Shown in pieces: positions 63,909-64,000 of a DNA stretch of 64,000 nt (position 1 is its first letter; every line of letters begins with the position of its first letter). Under the pieces are notes generated by a model, which saw nothing but the letters and a program-made list of their open reading frames with translations, was not told where the DNA came from and ran no database searches. The position numbers were made by a program, and so were the translations under genes. This DNA is from Mycolicibacterium boenickei (GTDB taxonomy: Bacteria > Actinomycetota > Actinomycetes > Mycobacteriales > Mycobacteriaceae): assembly GCF_010731295.1 (NCBI RefSeq), contig NZ_AP022579.1:5952001-6016000 (forward strand), given 5' to 3'.

Positions 63909-64000
63909 CGGTCACCCACTTTGTCCATCGTCACCCTGACAGTCGAGGCTGTCGCGGTCGGCGGATCTGCGCCCACGATCGTCGTTTGGTTCACGAAGAC
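63878..64000 (-). CDS. Mce-associated protein, C-terminus (partial)
   Basis: The minus-strand frame is open from the right edge to TGA at 63878-63880 and reads VFVNQTTIVGADPPTATAST, VRVTMDKVGDRWLVSDFTPI. This is the characteristic C-terminal end of Mce-associated membrane proteins (NTF2-like part, VFVNQT and RWLVSDF). The start lies outside the window. It suggests an mce-type locus or orphan Mce-associated gene to the right. Confidence 0.8.
   Translation of the reverse strand, partial: VFVNQTTIVGADPPTATASTVRVTMDKVGDRWLVSDFTPI

Overview
The window is chromosomal DNA of a rapidly growing mycobacterium (Mycolicibacterium type). The evidence is high GC, many GTG starts, four-base stop/start overlaps, mycobacteria-typical families (MfpA conservon, Rv1747-like FHA/ABC exporter, DnaE2, DUF732, an Mce-associated protein), a SAM-IV riboswitch before the methionine genes and an intrinsic-type erm gene. 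Gene order from about 2.2 to 43.3 kb broadly follows M. tuberculosis Rv3335c to Rv3370c plus Rv3389c, recalled from general knowledge, with local insertions. No tRNA, rRNA or CRISPR array was seen.

Region 1 (1-17.4 kb): partial glycosyltransferase; nitronate monooxygenase; a guanidine-III riboswitch before a Gdx/SMR guanidinium exporter; YhjD; TrpS; a MarR regulator divergent from a TIGR03086 protein; an exonuclease III homologue; an alpha/beta hydrolase; monomeric isocitrate dehydrogenase. A SAM-IV riboswitch precedes metY-metX-methyltransferase. Then an HxlR regulator sharing a 21-bp inverted repeat with a SnoaL-like gene, a TetR/FAD-monooxygenase pair, and erm. The erm leader holds a WhiB7-type promoter and an 11-codon peptide with an Arg-Leu-Arg motif.

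Region 2 (17.4-43.3 kb): DUF3017-folD, an old yellow enzyme and membrane protein pair, a beta-propeller membrane protein, the Rv1747-like transporter, the five-gene mfp conservon (sensor kinase, roadblock, DUF742, GTPase, gyrase-protecting pentapeptide protein), trmL, a nitroreductase, an HTH protein, a membrane/coiled-coil protein, SOS-controlled dnaE2, a methyltransferase, a permease-universal stress protein operon and htdY. Long inverted repeats lie between several convergent gene pairs and probably terminate transcription.

Region 3 (about 43.3-57.4 kb) is an accessory island between htdY and fadB. It starts at what looks like an IS21-type end and has less GC-rich, mostly unrecognised genes, decayed genes, and two adjacent clusters that face each other. 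One is a plus-strand run with a HEPN-like protein and a PD-(D/E)XK-type protein. The other is a minus-strand overlapping pair of a second nuclease-like protein and a probable winged-helix partner. These are the best candidates for an undescribed defence or DNA-processing system. No function is proven.

Region 4 (57.4-64 kb): fadA-fadB, acs, then a CAP-domain/DUF732/Mce-associated run that leaves the window. fadA-fadB and acs together make and use acetyl-CoA.
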